Shown here: positions 1 through 7,220 of the stretch, piece by piece
Position numbering within the stretch: position 1 is the first letter of the stretch
How the letters are laid out: every line of letters starts with the position of its first letter
Source of the DNA: Thermomicrobiales bacterium
GTDB taxonomy: Bacteria; Chloroflexota; Chloroflexia; Thermomicrobiales; UBA6265
DNA: 7,220 nt
NCBI GenBank assembly: GCA_025928535.1
Contig: JAICJJ010000135.1
Location: 1 to 7,220, forward strand
Direction of reading: 5' to 3'
Position numbers and translations under genes: made by a program
Notes under the pieces: generated by a model
Told to the model about the DNA's origin: nothing
Seen by the model: only the letters and a program-made list of their open reading frames with translations
Database searches by the model: none

Positions 1-1
1 G

Positions 2-1546
2 CGGCTCGGTGTCACCGCCATCGAATTGCTGCCGGTCCACGCAGTTCTCGACGACAACCATCTGCTGGAACGAGGGTTGTCGAATTACTGGGGCTACAAC
101 ACGATCGGCTTTTTCGCGCCCGACGCGCGCTACGCCAGCACCGAAGCGACGGGCGGGCAGGTCGATGAATTCAAGGCGATGGTCAAGGCGCTGCACGCCG
201 CCGGCCTCGAGGTGATTCTCGACGTCGTCTACAACCACACCGCCGAAGGCAATCACCTGGGGCCGACGCTGTCGTTTCGCGGGCTCGACAATCGCGCCTA
301 TTACCGGCTGGTCGAAGACGAGCCGCGCTACTACATGGACTACACCGGCACCGGCAACACCCTCAACGCGATGCATCCGCAGGTGCTGCAATTGATCATG
401 GATTCGCTGCGCTACTGGGTGCAGGAGATGCACGTCGACGGCTTCCGCTTCGACCTCGCCTCGGCGCTGGCGCGGGAACTGCACGATGTCGACCGCCTCG
501 GCTCCTTTTTCGACGTCATCCACCAGGATCCGACGCTGTCGCAGGTCAAGTTGATCGCCGAACCGTGGGACGTCGGCGAAGGCGGCTACCAGGTCGGCAA
601 TTTCCCGTGGCTCTGGAGCGAGTGGAACGGCAAATATCGCGACGCCGTGCGCGCGTTCTGGCAAGGCGACGACGTTCAGGTTTCAGAACTCGCCTACCGT
701 CTGACCGGGTCGTCCGATCTCTATCAGGGCGACGGGCGCAATCCGACGGCGAGCATCAATTTCGTCACCGCCCATGATGGTTTCACGCTGCTCGATCTCG
801 TCTCCTACAACCACAAGCACAACGAAGCCAACGGCGAAGGCAATCGCGACGGCTCCGACGACAACCTGTCGTGGAATCACGGCGTCGAAGGCTCGACCGA
901 CGATCCGGCGATCGTCGTCGCCCGCGACCAGGCGCGGCGGAACTTCATGGCGACGCTGCTCTTGTCGCAGGGCGTGCCGATGATCTCGCATGGCGACGAA
1001 CTCGGCCGCACCCAGCGCGGCAACAACAACCCCTATTGCCAGGACAACGACCTCACCTGGATCGACTGGAACCTCGACGACCGCGAGCGCACGTTTCTCG
1101 CGTTCACCCAGGAAGCCGTCGCGTTGCGGCATCGCCACCCGAGCCTCGGCCGGCTCCGCTTCTTCGTCGGCAAGCGGGTCCGCGGCTCGGCGGTCGAAGA
1201 CCTCGCCTGGTTTCGGCCGGACGGCGAGCCGATGACCGATCAGGAATGGGACGAAGGATGGGTCCGCGCGCTCGGGATGCGGATCGGCGGCAAGGCGCTG
1301 GTCGAGCCCGACGCCGAGGGGAATCGTCTGGTCGACGACGATCTCTTCATCGTGCTCAACGGCCATTACGAGCCGGTCGAGTTCGTCCTGCCGGTTGATG
1401 GCACTCGCTCGCGCTGGGGGGCGCTGGTCGACACGTCGACCGGCGAGATCGCCGCCGTGGGGGAAGAGGAGCGCGTCGTGACGGCGGGTGCGGCGTTCGA
1501 GTTGCCGGCGCGATCGTTGCTGCTCTTGCGGCGGCTCGAATCGTAG
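2..1546 (+). CDS. glgX: Glycogen debranching enzyme (GlgX/TreX type, GH13), 5' end cut off by the window
   Basis: This enzyme hydrolyses alpha-1,6 branch points of glycogen or limit dextrins in the cytoplasm, releasing linear maltodextrins. The reading frame is open from the first bases, so the true start lies upstream. 514 residues are visible, against roughly 650-720 for the family, so the N-terminal CBM48/beta-sandwich part is missing. All four GH13 regions are present (residues counted from base 2): region I DVVYNH from 74; region II GFRFD with the predicted nucleophile Asp151; region III IAEPWD with the predicted acid/base Glu187; region IV TAHD with Asp259. GlgX-type signatures include [13 protein letters not shown] near the start, [16 protein letters not shown] after region IV, and [19 protein letters not shown]. 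The C-terminal beta domain ([14 protein letters not shown] and onward) is complete to the TAG stop. With treY and treZ downstream, it likely acts as TreX, supplying linear chains for trehalose synthesis. Isoamylase-type specificity cannot be separated from GlgX specificity by eye. Confidence 0.95.
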   Translation, partial: RLGVTAIELLPVHAVLDDNHLLERGLSNYWGYNTIGFFAPDARYASTEATGGQVDEFKAMVKALHAAGLEVILDVVYNHTAEGNHLGPTLSFRGLDNRAYYRLVEDEPRYYMDYTGTGNTLNAMHPQVLQLIMDSLRYWVQEMHVDGFRFDLASALARELHDVDRLGSFFDVIHQDPTLSQVKLIAEPWDVGEGGYQVGNFPWLWSEWNGKYRDAVRAFWQGDDVQVSELAYRLTGSSDLYQGDGRNPTASINFVTAHDGFTLLDLVSYNHKHNEANGEGNRDGSDDNLSWNHGVEGSTDDPAIVVARDQARRNFMATLLLSQGVPMISHGDELGRTQRGNNNPYCQDNDLTWIDWNLDDRERTFLAFTQEAVALRHRHPSLGRLRFFVGKRVRGSAVEDLAWFRPDGEPMTDQEWDEGWVRALGMRIGGKALVEPDAEGNRLVDDDLFIVLNGHYEPVEFVLPVDGTRSRWGALVDTSTGEIAAVGEEERVVTAGAAFELPARSLLLLRRLES

Positions 1547-1631
1547 GCGCCAGCGTCGCGGGCTTGACGGATCGGCCGGGCCGGGGCGATCGTGCGCGCG
1601 GAACGAACGCGAACGCGCCAGGATCGACCGG
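1547..1631 (+). other. Short intergenic spacer between glgX and pncB
   Basis: This 85-base GC-rich gap is the only clear non-coding space after glgX. I see no T-tract following a strong hairpin, so there is no obvious Rho-independent terminator, and read-through from glgX into pncB is plausible. A TTGACG hexamer at 1564-1569 resembles a sigma-70 -35 box, but the best partner 18 bases downstream (GATCGT, 1588-1593) is a poor -10 box. An internal promoter is therefore possible but unproven. The end of the gap holds the pncB ribosome binding site. Confidence 0.5.
1620..1623 (+). promoter_or_regulatory. Ribosome binding site that sets the pncB start
   Basis: AGGA lies 8 bases upstream of the GTG at 1632. 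The frame stays open upstream to 1488 inside glgX, but that segment is Arg/Ser/Cys-rich out-of-frame coding of the glgX tail. This site and the onset of family homology about ten residues after the GTG together place the start at 1632. Confidence 0.6.
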
Positions 1632-2996
1632 GTGAAATGGCCTGACTGCCGGGAAAGCGCCGGCTTGCTGACCGATCTCTATCACATCGACGCCGCCTAC
1701 GTCAGTTGGCGGGCGGGGTTGAACGCGTCCGCGACGTTCGATCTCTACACGCGCTCGGCGCCGTTCGGAGGCGCTTACTTGCTCGCGGCGGGCCTCGAGC
1801 CGGCGCTCGCCTTCGTGCGCGATTTCGGCTACAGCGCGGACGATGTTGCGTTCCTCGGCCGCATTCGCGACTACGATCCGGGATTTCTGGACGAATTGCA
1901 CCGCTTTCGGTTCGGCGGCGAGATCGACGCCATGCCGGAAGGGACGATCGCCTTCGCCAACGAGCCGTTGCTCCGCGTCACGGCGCCCTACCGCGAAGCG
2001 CTGATGCTCGAATCGGGCGTGCTGCGGGCGATCGGGATTTCGACCCTGATCGCGACCAAGGCGACCCGGTTGTTCGACGCTGCGGCGGGACGGGAGGTCG
2101 CCGATTTCGGGTTCCGCCGCGCCCACGATCCGTATCTCGCCGCCCGCTCGGCCTACATCGGCGGCTGCGCCAGCACCTCGTTCGTCGCCGCCGCCGAAGC
2201 ATTCGACATTCCCTGCGGCGGCACCATTCCGCACGCGCTGGTGCAGGCGTTTCCGACCGAAGCGGACGCCTTTCGGGCCGTCGCCGAAAGTTTCGATCGT
2301 TATTCGCTCGTCCTCGACACCTACGATGTCCACGCGGCGATCGAGACGGCCTGCGACGTCGCCCGCGAGGTCGCGGCGCGAACCGGGCATCGGCTGGCCG
2401 CGGTGCGGCTCGACAGCGGCGATTTTCTCGTCGACAGCCGCTATGTCCGGCACGTGCTCGACGCGGCCGGCCTCGGCGACGTCAAGGTGCTGGTCAGCGG
2501 CGATCTGGACGAAATGCGGATCGCTGAACTCGTCCAGGCCGGCGCGCCGATCGACGGCTACGGAGTCGGCGGCAACCTCGCGGTCGGCCTCGGCGCGATC
2601 GGCAGCGGCATCGCCGGCGGCACGCTCGGCGCGGTCTACAAACTGGTCTGGTACGAAGGGGGCGACGATCCGGCGCGGATCAAGCTGGCCGGCGGCAAGA
2701 GCACCTGGCCCGGCCGCAAACAGGTCTACCGCATCGGCGACTTCGTGGAAGACCGTATCCAACTGGTCGAAGAACCGCCGCCGGCCGACGGCGCGCCGTT
2801 GCTGGAGCCGGCGATGCGCGACGGCGAAGTCGTGATCGCGGCGCCGCCGCTGCGCGAGATTCGGGCCAGGGCGCTGGCGGCGCTGGCGGCGTTGCCCGAG
2901 CGCTATCGCGCGCTCGTCCAGCCGGCGCCCTATCCGGTCGTCCGGAGCGACCGGCTGCTGGCGATGCGGGAGCGCGCCGGCCGCCGCTGGGCTTGA
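1632..2996 (+). CDS. pncB: Nicotinate phosphoribosyltransferase (NAD salvage, Preiss-Handler pathway)
   Basis: This cytoplasmic enzyme joins nicotinate and PRPP, with ATP use, to give nicotinate mononucleotide, the first step of NAD recovery from nicotinate (EC 6.3.4.21). The product is 454 residues from the GTG start, within the family's usual 390-540. Visible family features in order: GLLTDLY at 11-17; ATFDLYTRSAPFGGAYLLAAGLE at about 34-56; the EPLLRV strand near 111; DFGFRRAH at 158-165; GGTIPHALVQAF at 196-207, where His201 matches the position of the phosphorylated catalytic histidine of the family; LDSGDF at 260-265, part of the phosphoribosyl-binding side; the YGVGGNLAV loop near 310; LGAVYKLV at 332-339; and WPGRKQVYR at 359-367. 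No frameshift or missing key motif is seen. The gene lies between glgX and treY on the same strand, and its stop overlaps a possible TTG start of treY. A tie to trehalose metabolism is not obvious. Codon use matches the neighbours. The family assignment is firm; the symbol follows common usage for this activity. Confidence 0.93.
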   Translation: MKWPDCRESAGLLTDLYHIDAAYVSWRAGLNASATFDLYTRSAPFGGAYLLAAGLEPALAFVRDFGYSADDVAFLGRIRDYDPGFLDELHRFRFGGEIDAMPEGTIAFANEPLLRVTAPYREALMLESGVLRAIGISTLIATKATRLFDAAAGREVADFGFRRAHDPYLAARSAYIGGCASTSFVAAAEAFDIPCGGTIPHALVQAFPTEADAFRAVAESFDRYSLVLDTYDVHAAIETACDVAREVAARTGHRLAAVRLDSGDFLVDSRYVRHVLDAAGLGDVKVLVSGDLDEMRIAELVQAGAPIDGYGVGGNLAVGLGAIGSGIAGGTLGAVYKLVWYEGGDDPARIKLAGGKSTWPGRKQVYRIGDFVEDRIQLVEEPPPADGAPLLEPAMRDGEVVIAAPPLREIRARALAALAALPERYRALVQPAPYPVVRSDRLLAMRERAGRRWA

Positions 2997-3085
2997 GCGG
3001 AGCCGACGGCGCCGTTCTTGGCATGGCCGCGTCAGCGAGCGCAGAAGAATCAGGCGATCGACCGGCCCTGCCGGCCGCTCGGCTC

Positions 3086-3089
3086 GGAG
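3086..3089 (+). promoter_or_regulatory. Ribosome binding site favouring the GTG start of treY
   Basis: GGAG lies 8 bases before the GTG at 3098. The same 8-base spacing is seen before pncB and treZ. The two upstream alternatives, TTG at 2993 and ATG at 3023, have no comparable site in the usual 5-12 base range. This is the main reason for preferring 3098 as the treY start. Confidence 0.5.
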
Positions 3090-3097
3090 CGTGGCGG

Positions 3098-6000
3098 GTG
3101 ACGCTGGAATCGGAATCGACGACGTTGGCGCCGGGCGAAGCGCCTGAGCCGCGCGCCCGGGCGGTCATTCCACGGGCGACCTATCGGGTGCAGTTGCACG
3201 CCGGCTTCACCTTCGACGACGCGCGCGGCATCGTGCCCTACCTGGCCGAGTTGGGCGTCGGCGCGCTCTATGCCTCGCCCCTCTTCACCGCCCGGCCCGG
3301 CAGCCTGCACGGCTACGACGTCACCGATTACGGCGTCCTCAATCCGGAGTTGGGAACCAAGGAAGATTTCGACCGGCTCGTCGCGGCGCTGCAACGCCAC
3401 AACCTCGGCTTGATCGTCGATTCCGTGCCGAACCACATGGGCATCGGCCAGGGCGCCAACGCCTGGTGGCGCGATGTGCTGGAAAACGGCCAGACCTCGC
3501 CCTTCGCCGCTTCGTTCGACATCGACTGGCGGCCGTTGAAGCCGGAATTGCGCGGCAAGGTGCTCTTGCCGATCCTCGGCGACCACTACGGCGTCGTGCT
3601 CGAACGGGGCGAACTCACGCTCGGGGAGCGCGACGGCGCGTTCGGCGTCGCCTATTACGACGCCGAGTTGCCGATCGCGCCGCCGACCTATCCGACGATC
3701 CTCGCCGCCGCCTTGCCCGATCTCGAAGCCGCATTGGCGCCAGACGATCCGGCGTTGCTCGAATTCCAGAGCATCATGACCGCGTTCGCTCGTCTCGCTC
3801 CGGCCGATGAGCGCGACCCGGATTTGATCGCCGAGCGGATGCGGGAGCAGATCGTCGCCAAACGACGGCTGGCGACCCTCCTTGCGGCGGCGCCGCTGGT
3901 TCGCGCGGCCCTCGACGCCGCGATATCCCGCTTCAACGGCGTTCCGGGCGAGCCGCGCTCGTTCGACGCGCTCGACGCGCTCCTCGGCGAGCAGGTCTAT
4001 CGCCTCTCGTCGTTTCGGACGGCGGCGGAAGAGATCAACTATCGCCGCTTTTTCGCGATCAACGATCTGGCGGCGATCCGGCAGGAAGAACCGGCGGTCT
4101 TCGCGGCGACGCACGAAGCGCTCCTCTCGCTGATCGGCTCCGGCGCGGTGACCGGCGTCCGCATCGACCACCCCGATGGCTTGTGGGACCCGGCGGGGTA
4201 CATGCGGCAGTTGCAGGCGAGCGCCGCAGCCGCGCTCGCCGGCGCGCCCGATCCGGAATGGACGGCGCAACCGGCGTCGCTCGCGGCGGACGGCGACCGC
4301 GACGCGCTGCCGCTCTATCTGGTGGTCGAAAAGATCCTCGAACCGGGCGAAGAATTGCCCGACGACTGGGCCGTTCAGGGCACGGTCGGCTACGAATTCG
4401 CCCGCGTCGCGACCGGCTTGTTCGTCGATGCGGCGAACCGGAAAGCGTTCGACGATCTGTACGCCCGCTACATCGGCGGGAAGATCGACTTCGCCGACCT
4501 CGTCTACCGCTCGAAGCAGTTGATGATGCGCGTCGCGCTGGCGAGCGAGACGAACGTGCTGGCGCAGGCGCTGAACCGCATTTCCGAGCAAGACCGACGC
4601 ACCCGCGATTTCACGCTCAACGCCTTGCGCGACGCGTTGCGCGACGTGATCGCCTCGTTTCCGGTGTATCGCACCTATGTCGTTTGCGGCGAAACGCCGG
4701 TCAGCGACCGCGACCGGCGCTACATCGAAGCGGCGGTCGCGCAGGCCAAGCGCCGCAACCCGGCGTCCGATCCCGGCGTCTTCGATTTCCTGCGCGACGT
4801 GCTGTTGCTCGAGCCGGGTGACGGCCTCGGCGACGCGGAGCAAGCCGAGCGTTGCCGCTTCGCGATGAAATTCCAGCAATTGACCGGGCCGGTGATGGCG
4901 AAAGGGCTGGAAGACACCGCGTTCTACATCTACAACCGCCTGATCTCGCTGAACGAGGTGGGCAGCGATCCGGCGATCTTCGGCATTGGGTCAGACCTGT
5001 TCCACCGCCACAATGCGAGCCGTCGCCGGCGCTGGCCGCACGAACTCCTCGCTTCTTCGACGCACGACACGAAGCGGAGCGAAGACGTCCGGGCGCGGAT
5101 CGACGTCTTGTCGGAATTGCCGCGCGAATGGCGGGCCGCGCTGAACCGGTGGACGCGTCTGAACCGGCGGCATCGCGGTCGGGTGGACGGCGCAAGCGCG
5201 CCGGCCCGCAACGACGAATATCTCTTCTACCAGACGCTCCTCGGGGCGTGGCCGTTCGACGCCGAACGTCCCGACGCCGAGTTCGTCGACCGGATCGACG
5301 CGTTCATGTTGAAGGCGGTCCGCGAAGCGCAAGTCCACACGAGTTGGATCAATCCGAACGACGCGTACGAAATGGCGCTCCATGCGTTTGTGCGCGGCGT
5401 GCTCGGGGAGGGGCAAGACGCCTTTTTCGACGATTTCGCCGGCTTGCGACAGATCGTCGCCCACGTCGGGGCGTTCAATGCGCTGTCGCAGCAACTGCTG
5501 AAATTGGCGTCGCCCGGCGTGCCGGACATCTATCAGGGCACGGAGTTGTGGGATTTCAGCCTGGTCGATCCGGACAACCGGCGTCCGGTCGATTACGCCG
5601 CGCGGGCGCGGCTGCTGAACGATTTGCGCTCATGTGAGCCAAGCCCGGCGCTGGCGGCGGAACTGGTCGCCGCGAAAGCGGACGGCCGGATCAAGCTTTA
5701 CCTGACCGACCGCGCCCTCGCCTGCCGCGCCAGCGCGCCCGAGCTTTTCCGAGACAGTGACTATCGGCCGTTGTCGGCGACCGGCGCGCGGCAGGAACGC
5801 GTCGTCGCCTTCGCCCGACGTTTGGACGAGCGGGAAATCATCGTCGCCGTGCCCCGGCTCGTCGCCAGCCTGGCGCGGGGCGGCGACGCGCCGGTCGGCG
5901 AAGCCGTCTGGGGCGCCGATATGCTGATGCTGCCGAGCGCGGACGAAGATGCTCGCTATCGCAACGTCTTCACCGGCGAGATCGTCGCCGCCCGCGCCGC

Positions 6001-6115
6001 CCCGGAAGGCGTCGCCCTGCGGCTGGCCGACCTCTTCGCCGTCTTTCCGACGGCGCTGCTGGAGCAGATCGACGCACGCGCGGATGGGGAGAGCGCAGCG
6101 GAGACTCCGTCATGA
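3098..6115 (+). CDS. treY: Maltooligosyl trehalose synthase ((1->4)-alpha-D-glucan 1-alpha-D-glucosylmutase)
   Basis: TreY is an intramolecular transglucosylase. It turns the reducing-end alpha-1,4 link of a maltodextrin into an alpha,alpha-1,1 link, making maltooligosyl trehalose for TreZ. The product is 1005 residues from this GTG, long for a family I recall as roughly 700-950. Landmarks in this numbering: the TreY opening motif PRATYRVQLHAGFTF near 25-39; LHGYDVTDY near 70; GH13 region I DSVPNH at 108-113; region II GVRIDHPDG with predicted nucleophile Asp357; region III VVEKIL with predicted acid/base Glu411; region IV STHDTKRSEDVRARI with Asp657. The late TreY signatures HTSWINPND and GVPDIYQGTELWDFSLVDPDNRRP (from about 807) follow, and a C-terminal domain ends with NVFTGE and a LADLFAVFP segment. 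The start is uncertain. TTG 2993 would overlap the pncB stop (TTGA) and give 1040 residues; ATG 3023 would give 1030. GTG 3098 has the only good ribosome site, and the bases before it show weaker third-position GC. The stop overlaps treZ by ATGA. Function is assigned with high confidence. Confidence 0.95.
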   Translation: MTLESESTTLAPGEAPEPRARAVIPRATYRVQLHAGFTFDDARGIVPYLAELGVGALYASPLFTARPGSLHGYDVTDYGVLNPELGTKEDFDRLVAALQRHNLGLIVDSVPNHMGIGQGANAWWRDVLENGQTSPFAASFDIDWRPLKPELRGKVLLPILGDHYGVVLERGELTLGERDGAFGVAYYDAELPIAPPTYPTILAAALPDLEAALAPDDPALLEFQSIMTAFARLAPADERDPDLIAERMREQIVAKRRLATLLAAAPLVRAALDAAISRFNGVPGEPRSFDALDALLGEQVYRLSSFRTAAEEINYRRFFAINDLAAIRQEEPAVFAATHEALLSLIGSGAVTGVRIDHPDGLWDPAGYMRQLQASAAAALAGAPDPEWTAQPASLAADGDRDALPLYLVVEKILEPGEELPDDWAVQGTVGYEFARVATGLFVDAANRKAFDDLYARYIGGKIDFADLVYRSKQLMMRVALASETNVLAQALNRISEQDRRTRDFTLNALRDALRDVIASFPVYRTYVVCGETPVSDRDRRYIEAAVAQAKRRNPASDPGVFDFLRDVLLLEPGDGLGDAEQAERCRFAMKFQQLTGPVMAKGLEDTAFYIYNRLISLNEVGSDPAIFGIGSDLFHRHNASRRRRWPHELLASSTHDTKRSEDVRARIDVLSELPREWRAALNRWTRLNRRHRGRVDGASAPARNDEYLFYQTLLGAWPFDAERPDAEFVDRIDAFMLKAVREAQVHTSWINPNDAYEMALHAFVRGVLGEGQDAFFDDFAGLRQIVAHVGAFNALSQQLLKLASPGVPDIYQGTELWDFSLVDPDNRRPVDYAARARLLNDLRSCEPSPALAAELVAAKADGRIKLYLTDRALACRASAPELFRDSDYRPLSATGARQERVVAFARRLDEREIIVAVPRLVASLARGGDAPVGEAVWGADMLMLPSADEDARYRNVFTGEIVAARAAPEGVALRLADLFAVFPTALLEQIDARADGESAAETPS
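6099..6109 (+). promoter_or_regulatory. treZ ribosome binding site inside a small perfect inverted repeat
   Basis: CGGAGACTCCG is a perfect 11-base inverted repeat centred on 6104. Its left arm contains the GGAG (6100-6103) that lies 8 bases before the treZ ATG at 6112. In mRNA it could form a 4-bp stem with a 3-base loop, extendable by a G-U pair, partly hiding the ribosome site. It lies inside the last codons of treY, so ribosomes finishing treY would open it. Coupling is inferred from this layout; the stem is weak. Confidence 0.4.
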
Positions 6116-7220
6116 ACGACCAGGCGAACGACGACTGGAACGACGGGCCGCGCCTGACCGACGCCGGGACACGCTTTCGCATCTGGGCGCCGAAGGCGCG
6201 CACGGTCGAAGCGGCGATCGAGCGCGACGGAGACACGACAATTCATCCGCTGCGGCGTGGGCCGGACGGCATGCACGAAGGTTTCGTCGCTGGCGTGGGG
6301 GCGGGAACGCGCTATCGGTATCGGCTCGACGGCGACGCGTCGTATCCCGATCCCTGCTCCCGATTTCAGCCGGAGGGCGTGCACGGTCCGTCGGAACTGG
6401 TCGATGCGACGGCGTTTCGCTGGACCGACGACGCCTGGCCGGGGCTCGATCCCGACCGGCTCGTCATCTACGAATTGCATGTCGGCGCCTACACGCCGGC
6501 TGGCACGTTCGCGGCGCTGGTCGACGAATTGCCGGCGCTGCGCGATCTGGGCGTGACCGCGATCGAATTGATGCCGGTGGCGCAGGCGCCCGGTCGATGG
6601 GGCTGGGGCTACGACGGCGTCGACCTCTACGCGCCGAACCATAACTATGGTCATCCCGACGATCTGCGGCGGCTGGTCGACGCCGCGCATGGCCTCGGGC
6701 TCGGCGTCCTCCTCGACGTCGTCTACAACCATTTCGGGCCGGACGGCAACTACCTGCGGGCCTTCAGCGACGACTATTTTTCGACCCGGCACATGACGCC
6801 GTGGGGCGAAGCGGTCAACTACGACGGCCCGAACCGCGAACGGGTTCGGCAATTCGTCATCGGCAACGCCCGCGCCTGGATTCGCGAATTCCACGTCGAC
6901 GGCTTCCGGCTCGACGCCACGCACGCGATCATCGACGACAGTCCGGTCCACATCCTGGCCGAACTGACCGCGGCGGCGCGGGCGGCGACGACGCGCCGCA
7001 TCGTCGTCACCGCCGAAGACGAACGAAACGACGTGCGGCTGGTCCGCCCTATCGCCGAGGGCGGCTACGGCCTCGACGCCGTCTGGGCCGACGATTTCCA
7101 CCACGCCCTGCGCGTCCGCCTGACGGGCCAGCAGGAAGCCTATTTCGCCGACTATCGGGGCACGACGGCGGAGATCGGCCGGGCGCTGGCGAGCGGCTTC
7201 ATCTTTCAGGGGCAGGCCAA
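6112..7220 (+). CDS. treZ: Malto-oligosyltrehalose trehalohydrolase (GH13), 3' end cut off by the window
   Basis: TreZ hydrolyses the alpha-1,4 bond next to the trehalose unit of maltooligosyl trehalose, releasing free trehalose and a shortened maltodextrin. The ATG overlaps the treY stop as ATGA and has GGAG 8 bases upstream. The frame runs open to the window edge: 369 codons are visible, and the family's usual length near 600 implies some 230 residues beyond. Residues 15-90 form the N-terminal CBM48-like beta domain (GTRFRIWAPKARTVEAAI, then YRYRLDG and YPDPCSRFQPEGVHGPSELVD). The GH13 barrel follows: YELHVGAYTPAGTF near 120; GVTAIELMPVAQAPGRWGWGYDGVDLYAPNHNYG; region I DVVYNH at 202-207; region II HVDGFRLDATH with predicted nucleophile Asp268; region III TAEDERND with predicted acid/base Glu302; and YGLDAVWADDFHHALRVRLTG near 320-345, a strong TreZ signature. 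These catalytic positions sit close to those I recall for characterised TreZ enzymes. Region IV lies past the edge. A GlgB branching enzyme is the main alternative, but the WADDFHH motif and the treY neighbour argue for TreZ. Confidence 0.95.
   Translation, partial: MNDQANDDWNDGPRLTDAGTRFRIWAPKARTVEAAIERDGDTTIHPLRRGPDGMHEGFVAGVGAGTRYRYRLDGDASYPDPCSRFQPEGVHGPSELVDATAFRWTDDAWPGLDPDRLVIYELHVGAYTPAGTFAALVDELPALRDLGVTAIELMPVAQAPGRWGWGYDGVDLYAPNHNYGHPDDLRRLVDAAHGLGLGVLLDVVYNHFGPDGNYLRAFSDDYFSTRHMTPWGEAVNYDGPNRERVRQFVIGNARAWIREFHVDGFRLDATHAIIDDSPVHILAELTAAARAATTRRIVVTAEDERNDVRLVRPIAEGGYGLDAVWADDFHHALRVRLTGQQEAYFADYRGTTAEIGRALASGFIFQGQA

Noticed and set aside
1571..1593. GC-rich partial inverted repeat after glgX as a terminator
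   Set aside because: Pairing is imperfect and no T-tract follows, so an intrinsic terminator cannot be supported.
1488..1631. Upstream extension of the pncB frame to an ATG inside glgX
   Set aside because: The extra 48 residues are Arg/Ser/Cys-rich out-of-frame translation of the glgX tail and have no family similarity. The GTG at 1632 has a ribosome site, and homology begins just after it.
1356..2762. Long minus-strand open frame opposite the glgX tail and pncB (468 codons)
   Set aside because: The frame is antisense to well-supported genes in a high-GC sequence where stop codons are rare. The translation is Arg/Ala/Val/Asp-rich, has no recognisable domain, and mirrors pncB codon composition.
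3050..4879. Long minus-strand open frame opposite treY (609 codons)
   Set aside because: It lies fully antisense to treY, whose GH13 motifs are intact across the whole stretch. The translation is Arg-rich with no family signature, as expected of a GC-driven shadow frame.
5956..7104. Minus-strand open frame opposite the treY end and treZ (382 codons)
   Set aside because: The + strand here encodes an unmistakable TreZ with catalytic motifs in frame. The antisense product has no recognisable features.

Overview
The window is a densely coded, high-GC stretch (mid-60s percent GC by eye). All four supported genes lie on the + strand and form one carbohydrate-metabolism cluster: a 5'-truncated glycogen debranching enzyme (glgX/treX), a nicotinate phosphoribosyltransferase (pncB-type), maltooligosyl trehalose synthase (treY), and a 3'-truncated maltooligosyltrehalose trehalohydrolase (treZ). 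No RNA genes, mobile elements, CRISPR arrays or extended repeats are visible. The only non-coding gaps are about 85 bases (1547-1631) and, depending on the treY start, about 101 bases (2997-3097).

The organism is probably a high-GC bacterium. Protein flavour and gene content suggest a proteobacterium, perhaps an alphaproteobacterium, but nothing here fixes the taxon. Codon habits are the same in all four genes: strong GC at third positions, yet frequent GAA for Glu and TTG for Leu. No gene looks recently acquired.

Three of the four genes encode GH13 enzymes that act in sequence. The GlgX/TreX-type enzyme removes alpha-1,6 branches from glycogen and yields linear maltodextrins. TreY converts the reducing-end alpha-1,4 bond of a maltodextrin to the alpha,alpha-1,1 bond of trehalose. 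TreZ then hydrolyses off free trehalose. Together they form the TreX-TreY-TreZ route from glycogen to trehalose, usually tied to osmotic or desiccation stress or to glycogen turnover. treY and treZ overlap by ATGA and are clearly co-transcribed. The treZ ribosome binding site sits in a small inverted repeat, so its translation may be coupled to that of treY.

The odd member is the nicotinate phosphoribosyltransferase, an NAD-salvage enzyme, placed between the debranching enzyme and treY in the same orientation. This is the most unusual feature of the window. Otherwise the region is a recognisable trehalose/glycogen locus, and I see no evidence for a wholly undescribed system.
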